Positions 54,332-61,630 of a DNA stretch of 64,000 nucleotides are shown piece after piece; the first letter of the stretch is position 1; every line of letters begins with the position of its first letter. Below the pieces are notes generated by a model, which saw only the letters and a program-made list of their open reading frames with translations, was not told where the DNA came from and ran no database searches. The position numbers and the translations under genes were made by a program. Source of the DNA: Streptomonospora nanhaiensis. Its GTDB lineage: Bacteria; Actinomycetota; Actinomycetes; Streptosporangiales; Streptosporangiaceae. Location: contig NZ_CP113264.1 in the NCBI RefSeq assembly GCF_026642255.1, forward strand, positions 5,332,001-5,396,000, in the 5' to 3' direction.

Positions 54332-54364
54332 GACGGGCACGCCTCCCACGGGGGCGTGCCCGTC
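54332..54364 (+). terminator. Terminator of mdh
   Basis: Perfect 12-bp arms GACGGGCACGCC (54332-54343) and GGCGTGCCCGTC (54353-54364), 15 bases after the stop. Confidence 0.8.
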
Positions 54365-54463
54365 GCCGTGTAGGGGCCGGCCGGGGCGCGCGGGGCGCCG
54401 CTGCGGGTCGGCGGGGGCCCGCCACGTCCCGAAGGGGACTTGGGAGCGGGCAGTATAGAGACT

Positions 54464-56971
54464 GTGAGTCTCATCGATGTGCTTCCGGCCGAACCAGAAC
54501 CCGACTCCCTCTTCGAGGCGTTCGCTTTGTGGGCCGAGGAGCGGGGCCTCACCCTCTACCCGCACCAGGAGGAGGCCCTCATCGAGGTCGTCTCCGGGTC
54601 GAACGTCATCCTCAACACCCCCACCGGCTCCGGTAAGAGCATGGTCGCCACGGGCGCGCTCTTCGCCGCCCTGGCCCGCGACGAGTGCGCGTTCTACACC
54701 GCGCCCATCAAGGCGCTGGTGTCGGAGAAGTTCTTCGACCTGTGCAAGATCTTCGGCACCGAGAACGTCGGCATGATGACCGGCGACGCCAGCGTCAACG
54801 CCGACGCCCCCATCGTGTGCTGCACCGCCGAGGTCCTCGCCCAGATCGCGCTCGCCGAGGGCGCGAACGCGGACATCGACACCGTCGTCATGGACGAGTT
54901 CCACTTCTACGCCGAGCCCGACCGGGGGTGGGCGTGGCAGGTGCCCCTGTTGGAGATGCCGCAGGCGCAGTTCCTGCTGATGTCCGCCACCCTGGGCGAC
55001 GTCAGCCGGTTCGAGGAGGACCTGGAGAAGCGCACCGGGCGCACCACGGCCGTGGTCGCCTCCGCCGAGCGCCCCGTCCCCCTCTACTACGACTACCGGG
55101 TGACCCCGCTGCACGAGACGCTGGAGGAGCTGCTCCGCGACGGCAACGCGCCCGTGTACATCGTGCACTTCACGCAGGCGCAGGCAGTCGAACGCGCCCA
55201 GTCGCTGACCAGCATCAACATGTCCACCAAGGAGGAGAAGGCGGCGATCGCGGCGGAGATCGGCAACTTCCGCTTCACGACCAAGTTCGGCCGCAACCTC
55301 TCCCGGTACGTGCGGCACGGCATCGGCGTGCACCACGCCGGCATGCTGCCCAAGTACCGGCGCCTGGTCGAGCGGCTGGCCCAGGCGGGCCTGCTCAAGG
55401 TCATCTGCGGCACCGACACCCTGGGGGTCGGGGTGAACGTCCCCATCCGCACCGTGCTGTTCACCGCCCTCAGCAAGTACGACGGGGTGCGCGTGCGCCG
55501 CCTGCGCGCCCGCGAGTTCCACCAGATCGCCGGGCGGGCGGGACGCGCCGGGTTCGACACGGTCGGCCACGTGGTGGCGCAGGCCCCCGAGCACGTCGTC
55601 GAGAACGAGAAGGCCCTGGCCAAGGCGGGCGACGACACCAAGAAGCGCCGCAAGGTGGTGCGCAAGAAGGCGCCCGAGGGGTTCGTCTCCTGGGACGAGG
55701 CGACCTTCAACAAGCTCATCGAGGCCGACCCCGAGCCGCTGGCCTCGCGGTTCCGGGTGAGCAACGCCATGCTGCTCAGCGTGATCGCCCGCCCGGGCAA
55801 CTGCTTCACCGCGATGCGCCACCTGCTCACCGAGAACCACGACGACCGGCCCGCGCAGCGCCGCCACATCCACGAGGCGATCGCCATCTACCGGTCGCTG
55901 CTCGACGGCGGCATCGTGGAGACCCTGCCCGAACCCGACGACCAGGGCCGCACCGCCCGGCTCACCGTGGACCTCCAGGCGGACTTCGCGCTCAACCAGC
56001 CTCTGTCGACGTTCGCGCTGGCCTCGCTGGACCTGCTGGACAAGGAGTCGCCGACCTACCCGCTCGACGTGCTCACCGTCGTGGAGTCGACCCTGGACGA
56101 CCCCAGGCAGATCCTCGGCGCCCAGCTCAACAAGGCCCGCGGCGAGGCCGTCCAGCAGATGAAGATGGACGGCATCGAGTACGACGAGCGCATGGAGCTG
56201 CTGGAGGAGGTCGACTACCCCAAGCCGCTGGAGGAACTCCTCCACCACGCCTACGACGTCTACCGGCGCGGCCACCCCTGGGTGGGCGACCACCCGCTCC
56301 GGCCCAAGACCGTGGCACGCGACATGTACGAGCGGGCGATGAACTTCGTCGAGTACGTCGGCCACTACGAGCTGGCGCGCTCGGAGGGCCTGGTCCTGCG
56401 CTACCTGGCCAGCGCGTACAAGGCGCTCAACCAGACGGTGCCCGACGACGCCAAGACGGAGGAGCTGCGCGACCTCATCGAGTGGCTGGGCGAGCTGGTC
56501 CGCCAGGTCGACTCCAGCCTGCTGGACGAGTGGGAGCGGCTGACCAACCCCGAGGAGGAGGCCCCGGAGGGGCAGGAGCCCGCCGAGGAGAAGGTGCGGC
56601 CGGTCACGGCCAACGCGCGGGCCTTCCGGGTGCTGGTGCGCAACGAGATGTTCCGCCGCGTCGAGCTGGCCTCCCGCCGCCGCTACGGGGACCTGGGCAA
56701 GCTGTCCCAGGACGGCGAGTGGAGCGGCGAGGAGTGGGCCGAGGCCGTGGAGGAGTACTTCGCCGAGCACGACGAGATCGGGACCGGACCCGACGCGCGC
56801 GGACCGAAGATGCTGCTCATCGAGGAGGAGACCGGGCTGTGGCGCGTGCGCCAGATCTTCGCCGACCCGGCCGGCGACCACGACTGGGGCATCAGCGCGG
56901 AGGTGGACCTGGCCGCGTCCGACGCGGAGGGCTACGCGGTCGTGCACGTGGTGGACGTCAACCGGCTGTGA
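54464..56971 (+). CDS. Ski2-like DExH RNA helicase with DUF3516 C-terminus
   Basis: An 835-residue helicase. The RecA-like core has TPTGSGKS (motif I, near residue 52), TAPIKALV, MDEFHFYAE (DExH), LMSATL and, in the second RecA domain, GTDTLGVGVNVP with QIAGRAGRAG (motif VI). The C-terminal half (residues 430-835), helical with a late acidic stretch, is the DUF3516 part. Actinobacterial homologues are presumed RNA helicases in decay or processing. I use GTG at 54464 (MSLIDVLP); TTG at 54440 after GAAGGGGAC would add 8 residues. Monocistronic by spacing. Confidence 0.92.
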   Translation: MSLIDVLPAEPEPDSLFEAFALWAEERGLTLYPHQEEALIEVVSGSNVILNTPTGSGKSMVATGALFAALARDECAFYTAPIKALVSEKFFDLCKIFGTENVGMMTGDASVNADAPIVCCTAEVLAQIALAEGANADIDTVVMDEFHFYAEPDRGWAWQVPLLEMPQAQFLLMSATLGDVSRFEEDLEKRTGRTTAVVASAERPVPLYYDYRVTPLHETLEELLRDGNAPVYIVHFTQAQAVERAQSLTSINMSTKEEKAAIAAEIGNFRFTTKFGRNLSRYVRHGIGVHHAGMLPKYRRLVERLAQAGLLKVICGTDTLGVGVNVPIRTVLFTALSKYDGVRVRRLRAREFHQIAGRAGRAGFDTVGHVVAQAPEHVVENEKALAKAGDDTKKRRKVVRKKAPEGFVSWDEATFNKLIEADPEPLASRFRVSNAMLLSVIARPGNCFTAMRHLLTENHDDRPAQRRHIHEAIAIYRSLLDGGIVETLPEPDDQGRTARLTVDLQADFALNQPLSTFALASLDLLDKESPTYPLDVLTVVESTLDDPRQILGAQLNKARGEAVQQMKMDGIEYDERMELLEEVDYPKPLEELLHHAYDVYRRGHPWVGDHPLRPKTVARDMYERAMNFVEYVGHYELARSEGLVLRYLASAYKALNQTVPDDAKTEELRDLIEWLGELVRQVDSSLLDEWERLTNPEEEAPEGQEPAEEKVRPVTANARAFRVLVRNEMFRRVELASRRRYGDLGKLSQDGEWSGEEWAEAVEEYFAEHDEIGTGPDARGPKMLLIEEETGLWRVRQIFADPAGDHDWGISAEVDLAASDAEGYAVVHVVDVNRL

Positions 56972-57110
56972 CCGTCGAGGGCCCGGGCGGGGTCGCCCCC
57001 CGGGCGGCGGTCACGCCGGGGCCGGTCGGCGCCGAGGCCCCCCTTGTGACAGGGGAACCGCGCCGCAGACCGCCGCACCGGCCCCTTTCCCCGCCTGTGG
57101 ACGGCCCCGG

Positions 57111-57581
57111 TCAGCCGAGCAGGTGGGCGTTGACCTCCCGGACCCCCTGGGCGAGGTCGGGGCGCTCGACGACGGTCCTGCCCGCCGCCCGGAGCCGCTC
57201 GGCGCCGTCGCAGTCGACGAACAGGGCGGGCTCCCGCCAGGCGAACACCACGCGCGGGATCGGTGTGGTGAGGATGAGCGCGCTGCACGCCGTCGGCCGG
57301 GAGGCCCGGGAGCTGCACGGCTCCAGCGACGAGTAGAGGGTGGCCCCGCGCAGACGGGGGTCGCCGGGGTCGGTCCCGCGCAGCGCGGCCTCCTCGGCGT
57401 GGTCGCGCGGGTCGTCCCTGCGTGAGTAGCCCTCGCCCAGGACCGTGCCGTCCCCGGCGACCACGGCGCAACCGACCGAGAAGGCGGTGGCGGAGGGCGG
57501 GCACGACCGGGACAGCTCGACGGTCCGGAGGAGCCAGTGCGCGTCCGCGCCGCCCGCGGCCGGCGGCGGCCCGGGGGTCAC
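57111..57581 (-). CDS. RibD-type deaminase domain protein
   Basis: A 156-residue cytidine-deaminase-fold protein like the N-terminal half of RibD. The zinc site is complete: HAEEAAL (His and proton-shuttle Glu) and EPCSSRASRPTAC (two Cys). VGCAVVAGDGTVLGEGYS and GATLYSSLEPC are RibD-like. Its start (GTG at 57581) overlaps the reductase stop by 4 bases (GTGA), so the two are made together. The pair may form a split RibD or act on another pyrimidine-like substrate. Confidence 0.83.
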   Translation of the reverse strand: MTPGPPPAAGGADAHWLLRTVELSRSCPPSATAFSVGCAVVAGDGTVLGEGYSRRDDPRDHAEEAALRGTDPGDPRLRGATLYSSLEPCSSRASRPTACSALILTTPIPRVVFAWREPALFVDCDGAERLRAAGRTVVERPDLAQGVREVNAHLLG

Positions 57582-58363
57582 CGGTCCTCCCCGCGGGTCC
57601 GGGGCACGCCCGTCCCGGCGCTCCCGTCCGCCCCGGCCCGTCCTCCCCCGGCCTCCCTCTCCTGCGGGCCGCGGTTGTCGGGGCGGTAGCGCAGGACCGC
57701 GACGTCCCCCAGGGCCCTGGCCTCCACGAGGCGCATCGGCGCGGCGGCGGAGTACGGGTAGGCGCCGGGCAGGACGAAGCGCGGCGCGTCCTCCTCCCCC
57801 ACGAAGAACGGGGCGACCGCCAACCGGATCTCGTCCACCAGGCCCGACGTGAGGAACATGGTGTGGATGTGGCCGCCGCCCTCCACGAGCAGCCGGCCCA
57901 CCCCGCGGTTCGCGAGGTCGGCCAGGACGGCCTCGGCGGTGGGCGGGCTTCCGGCGTCGACGACCTCGGCCGGCGGGTCCGAGGCGGGCCTGCCGGACAG
58001 GCCGGCCCTGGCGGCGTCCACCCCGGGCCCGCCGGTGTAGACGACCGCACCGGCGTCACCGGTGGAGAAGAACCGGGCCCGGGGGTCGAACTCTCCGCTG
58101 CGGGTGACCAGGACCTTGAGCAGGTTCTCGGTGCGGCCCTCCCCGCGTCTGCGCGCGCGCAGGGCAGGGGAGCGTACGAGGAGCCGCGGGTCGTCCGCAC
58201 GCAGGGTGCCGGCCCCCACGAGGATCGCGTCGCATCCCGCGCGCAACTCGTCCACCTCGGCGAAGTCGGCCTCGTTGGAGAGGCGGAGCCGCTCCGGGGT
58301 GGTGTCGTCGATGCGCCCGTCGACCGACATGGCGCAGCTCAGGATGGTGTGGGGACGGTCCAT
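57578..58363 (-). CDS. RibD C-terminal reductase-like protein
   Basis: A 261-residue protein of the DHFR-like RibD_C family: HTILSCAMSVDGRIDDTTPER, AILVGAGTLRADDPRLLVR (the substrate/NADPH segment), LLVEGGGHIHTMFL and DEIRLAVAPFFVG. The last 35 residues are low-complexity. In riboflavin synthesis this reductase acts on the deaminated ribosylaminopyrimidine. Here it is encoded first and the deaminase second, as separate chains, the reverse of fused RibD. ATG at 58363. Confidence 0.86.
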   Translation of the reverse strand: MDRPHTILSCAMSVDGRIDDTTPERLRLSNEADFAEVDELRAGCDAILVGAGTLRADDPRLLVRSPALRARRRGEGRTENLLKVLVTRSGEFDPRARFFSTGDAGAVVYTGGPGVDAARAGLSGRPASDPPAEVVDAGSPPTAEAVLADLANRGVGRLLVEGGGHIHTMFLTSGLVDEIRLAVAPFFVGEEDAPRFVLPGAYPYSAAAPMRLVEARALGDVAVLRYRPDNRGPQEREAGGGRAGADGSAGTGVPRTRGEDR

Positions 58364-58980
58364 GCCCCCAGGCTAGCGAGACGCCGGCGCCCGGGGCGCA
58401 CCGCCGCGACGGGAGCAGCCGCGCCGCCGCCGGGGCCGGAAGAGGCCATCCGGCGGTTCCGGCGGCGGATCGGGTTTCGGGCCCCGCGCCGGGGGAAGGC
58501 CCCCGCCGGGCACCGTGCTCTTTTCGACGACGCAATCCGTTTGCGAAGTGTGCCGTATTCTTCTCCGCCTCCGTTGATTTCCGCAGGCAGTGGGCACGCA
58601 CGATAAATGGGCGGTCGATTCGTAGTACTAATGCCTTATCCCGGACAGGCCCCGGGGAGCCCTGGACGCCTGCGGCAGTGCTTCCCCCGGGCCCTTCCCG
58701 CACGCCTCCGGAGCACCATCAGGATCGGAATCCTCCCGCTGGCCCGCCGGGGCAGGGGTTGTGGGGACCGAGCATCCTCCTTGATTCCTCACATAAAGGA
58801 CATTACGCATATATGTCCTAGCCAACCCAAGTGTGCCGTAACGTACACGCCCGGTCGACCCGGGGCCACACGGACGCCGTCTTTTACCACCCGAGTCCGT
58901 GACTCGGTTAACAACCACGTCAACCAGGAATAGAATCCAGGGGTCGACCAAACTTCCCCACCTCAGACAAGAGGACGGCG
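58364..58980. promoter_or_regulatory. AT-richer region upstream of the methyltransferase gene
   Basis: No gene is supported in 617 bases. It is AT-richer than its surroundings from about 58510. An inverted repeat AGGACAT (58797-58803) and ATGTCCT (58813-58819) with a 9-base spacer is a candidate operator. The promoters for the minus-strand reductase and plus-strand methyltransferase should lie here. Confidence 0.4.
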
Positions 58981-59868
58981 ATGTCTCGATTCACTTCCCC
59001 CGATTTCCTGAGGCAGGCGGGGGGCAAAAACGTCCGGGCCAACCCTCCGCCCGCCGTCGACCTGGCTCGTCCGAGCCTGGCACGGCTCCGTTCCTTCCAC
59101 CTCAAGGGCAAGGACCACTTCGAGGTCGATCGCGACCTGGCGAGCAGGGCCGAACGCACCGCACCCGGTTTCCAGGACCTGGTCCTGGGTGAACGCGCCT
59201 TCCTCCAACGGGCCGTCCGCCACCTCGCCGAGAGCGAGGGAATCCGGCAGTTCATCCAGGTCGGCGCGGGCCTGCCCGCCCCCGGCGACCCCCACCAGAT
59301 CGCGCAGGAGCACGCGCCGGGCGCACGCGTGCTCTACGCCACCGACGACCCCGTGGTACTGACCCACCACCTGGCCCTGCTCCGCGACGGACACACCACC
59401 ACCGCGGTGCGGGCCGGCCTGACCACCCCGCGCAGGCTCCTGGACGACCCCGAGACCCGGGCGTTCCTCGACCTGGAGCGCCCCGTGGGGCTGCTGCTCA
59501 CCGGGGTGGTCGCGCACACGTCCGACGCCGACGCCCCGGCCGAGCACATCGCGGCCCTGCGGGACTCCCTCGCGCCCGGCAGCCACATGGTCCTCAGCCA
59601 CTACTGCCGTCCCGACCAGTCGTTCTTCCCCAAGGACTTCTCCCGGGCCGAACAGCTGGAGAGGGTGTTCCTGGACCGGCTCGGTTCGGGCCGCTGGCGC
59701 ACGCGCAAGGAGATCGAGGTGTTCTTCGAGGGCTGGGAGGTCCCCGAACCCGGTCTGATCGAGGTCCAGCGCTGGCGCACGCTCCCCGTGGCCCCGCCGG
59801 TCCCGGGCTGCTACCAGATGCCGCAGCGCAACCGGCGGCTCATCATCGGCGGCATCGGCAGGATCTGA
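58981..59868 (+). CDS. SAV2177-type (DUF574) SAM-dependent methyltransferase-like protein
   Basis: A 295-residue protein of the Methyltransf_19/SAV2177 family found mainly in actinomycetes: RPSLARLRSFHLKGKDHFEVDRD, QFIQVGAGLPAPGDPHQIAQ (the SAM-binding region) and VLYATDDPVVL with LLTGVVAH. The usual V-Y-D-Y-L-L-G-G-K-D is changed to LRSFHLKGKDH, so this is a divergent member. Family substrates are unknown. ATG at 58981 after AGAGGACGG. Stand-alone. Confidence 0.85.
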   Translation: MSRFTSPDFLRQAGGKNVRANPPPAVDLARPSLARLRSFHLKGKDHFEVDRDLASRAERTAPGFQDLVLGERAFLQRAVRHLAESEGIRQFIQVGAGLPAPGDPHQIAQEHAPGARVLYATDDPVVLTHHLALLRDGHTTTAVRAGLTTPRRLLDDPETRAFLDLERPVGLLLTGVVAHTSDADAPAEHIAALRDSLAPGSHMVLSHYCRPDQSFFPKDFSRAEQLERVFLDRLGSGRWRTRKEIEVFFEGWEVPEPGLIEVQRWRTLPVAPPVPGCYQMPQRNRRLIIGGIGRI

Positions 59869-60051
59869 CCGCCTCCGCTCCCCCTGTCCCGCGCTGGAGC
59901 CGCCGGCCCGGCAGCGGGAGGGGGCCGCCCCGCAGGGCGGGAGGCGGCGGAGCACCAGGACGGACCCGTGTGTTTGGTCGACCCCGACACCGCGCGGCGA
60001 ATGTCCGCGGGGACCGCGTCGCGGCGGTCCCCCGGAACGGTCCGTAGAACG

Positions 60052-60085
60052 GAAGAGGGCCCCTCCCGTGGGAGGGGCCCTCTTC
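60052..60085 (-). terminator. Terminator of the first tRNA-Asn gene
   Basis: Perfect 16-bp arms GAAGAGGGCCCCTCCC (60052-60067) and GGGAGGGGCCCTCTTC (60070-60085) with a 2-base centre, 8 bases after the tRNA 3' end. Confidence 0.85.
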
Positions 60086-60092
60086 GTGTGGG

Positions 60093-60165
60093 CTCCCGCG
60101 ATTGGACTCGAACCAATGACCTGCCGGTTAACAGCCGGCTGCTCTGCCAATTGAGCTACGCGGGA
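60093..60165 (-). tRNA. tRNA-Asn (GUU), copy 1
   Basis: A 73-base minus-strand tRNA: acceptor TCCCGCG, D arm GCTCAATTGGCAGAGC, anticodon stem-loop CCGGCTGTTAACCGG (anticodon GTT), T arm ATTGG-TTCGAGT-CCAAT, discriminator G. It differs from copy 2 only at the base before the T stem (C here, T in copy 2). Confidence 0.97.
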
Positions 60166-60308
60166 TCGTGCGCCCCCGCGACCCGCGGGCCGTGGCGACA
60201 GGACAAGCCTAGCGCCTCCCCCGGGGTGCTCGCGACGTGTTTTCCGGGCTCCCGCGCCGGGTCGCGTGCCCCGTCCGCCGGGAGTCAGCCACAGGGTCCG
60301 GACATGCG

Positions 60309-60345
60309 GGAAGGGCCCGCCGGATCTCTCCGACTGGCCCTTTCC
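60309..60345 (-). terminator. Terminator of the second tRNA-Asn gene
   Basis: Arms GGAAGGGCC (60309-60317) and GGCCCTTTCC (60336-60345, one bulge), with an inner CGGA/TCCG stem, directly after copy 2. Confidence 0.6.
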
Positions 60346-60351
60346 GATACG

Positions 60352-60424
60352 CTCCCGCGATTGGACTCGAACCAATAACCTGCCGGTTAACAGCCGGCTG
60401 CTCTGCCAATTGAGCTACGCGGGA
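60352..60424 (-). tRNA. tRNA-Asn (GUU), copy 2
   Basis: A 73-base tRNA with the same anticodon GTT and the same stems as copy 1. The about 35 bases upstream (60425-60461) are also identical to those of copy 1 (60166-60202), so gene and promoter were duplicated together. Confidence 0.97.
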
Positions 60425-60582
60425 TCGTGCGCCCCCGCGACCCGCGGGCCGTGGCGACACCACTAGCGTAGCGCCCCCGGAGAGTGCTCGTGACCGGTGT
60501 CGGCACGTGTGGCGGAGCGGCGACAGGGTAACGTGCCAGGCACGGAACACGCCGATCGTCTCCAAGGTCTGAAGAGGGACCC

Positions 60583-60924
60583 ATGCGCTACCGGATCACG
60601 TTCGTCGCCGGACTCGCCATCGGATACGTCCTGGGCGCCAAGGCGGGCAGGGCCCGCTACGAGCAGCTCGCACGGACGGCCCGCAGGGTCGCGGACAGCC
60701 CCGTCGTCCAGGAGGTCGCCGGGCTCGTCGGCGCCCAGGTCGGCAACGCGGGTCGCACCGTCTACGACAAGACCGTCAACAAGATGCCGATCACGTCGCT
60801 GCGCGACTTCCTCGCCCGGCCCACCGACGAGGAGATCGAGCTCGTCGAGTGGGAGACCAGGGTGTCCAACGGCACCCAGCCCGGGAGCGGGCGCTCCGAC
60901 GACGACGGGGCGGACCGCCCGTGA
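60583..60924 (+). CDS. Small YtxH-like membrane protein
   Basis: A 113-residue protein starting MRYRITFVAGLAIGYVLGAK, one short hydrophobic segment (residues 4-18) followed by AGRARYEQLARTARRV, a pattern common in actinobacterial YtxH-like proteins. The rest is helical and then acidic/Gly-rich. Function unknown. ATG at 60583; stop overlaps the next gene (GTGA). Confidence 0.82.
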   Translation: MRYRITFVAGLAIGYVLGAKAGRARYEQLARTARRVADSPVVQEVAGLVGAQVGNAGRTVYDKTVNKMPITSLRDFLARPTDEEIELVEWETRVSNGTQPGSGRSDDDGADRP

Positions 60925-61448
60925 CACTGTTCCGCCGCGGCGTCCCCGCGGGGGTCCGCGCCGGGCTGGAGCGGGGCGAGCGCGTGCTGGCGCACGCGCC
61001 CGTCGCCGTTCCGGCCGGGCGGGACGCCGGCGAGCAGGTGCTCGTCACCACCACGCGCGCCCTGTACCTGCCCGGCGGGCGGGCCGTGCCCTGGGAGGAC
61101 ATCGACCGGGCGAGCTGGACCCCCGACACCTTCAGGTTCACGGAGGAGGGGGCGGGCGAGCACACGGTCCGCCTGCGCTCCGACCCGGCCGCCGACGGCG
61201 TCGACTACCGCCGCCTGGCGGAGACCGTCGCCGAGCGCGTCACCGCGACCATCCTGGTCAACCGCTTCGTGCCGTTCCCCGGCGCCGGATCCACCACCGG
61301 TTTCCGGCTGGTGGCGCGCCGTCCGCCCGGCGGCGCCGACGTGGACTGGCGCGTCCACCTGGGCGAGGGCGTCGACCCGGACGACCCGCGCCTGTCCGAC
61401 GCCGTCTCCCGGGCGCTGTCGGCCCTGCACGACCAGATGGGCGTCTAG
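60921..61448 (+). CDS. Conserved actinobacterial protein of unknown function
   Basis: A 175-residue protein starting MTLFRRGVPAGVRAGLERGE, with VLVTTTRALYLPGGRAVPWEDIDRASW (beta-rich, PH-like appearance) and VNRFVPFPGAGSTTGFRLVARR, WRVHLGEGVD. I do not know its function. GTG at 60921 overlaps the preceding stop by 4 bases, so it is translationally coupled with the YtxH-like gene. Confidence 0.8.
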   Translation: MTLFRRGVPAGVRAGLERGERVLAHAPVAVPAGRDAGEQVLVTTTRALYLPGGRAVPWEDIDRASWTPDTFRFTEEGAGEHTVRLRSDPAADGVDYRRLAETVAERVTATILVNRFVPFPGAGSTTGFRLVARRPPGGADVDWRVHLGEGVDPDDPRLSDAVSRALSALHDQMGV

Positions 61449-61450
61449 GA

Positions 61451-61628
61451 CGTGGTCCGCGGGTCATTCCGGGCTCGCGTCCGCCGGGCTGCCTCTCGCC
61501 GCGCCGACCGCGCTCGGACAGCCAAACCCGGGCTGACCTTCGCCACTCGTCTTGCGAGAGATGGCCCGGCGACCGCTCGCGGCGATCGGCGCAAGCACCG
61601 AGCCCGCCGAAAGCACCCACGGACCACA
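61451..61628. repeat. Small inverted-repeat element, long copy (178 bp)
   Basis: Ends CGTGGTCCGCGGG and the complement of TGTGGTCCGTGGG form imperfect terminal inverted repeats. It contains two GCTCGCG repeats (61473-61479 and 61575-61581), whose recombination would remove exactly 102 bases to give the copy at 37709-37784. It has no credible gene. It sits between the stops of two convergent genes. Confidence 0.75.
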
Positions 61629-61630
61629 CC

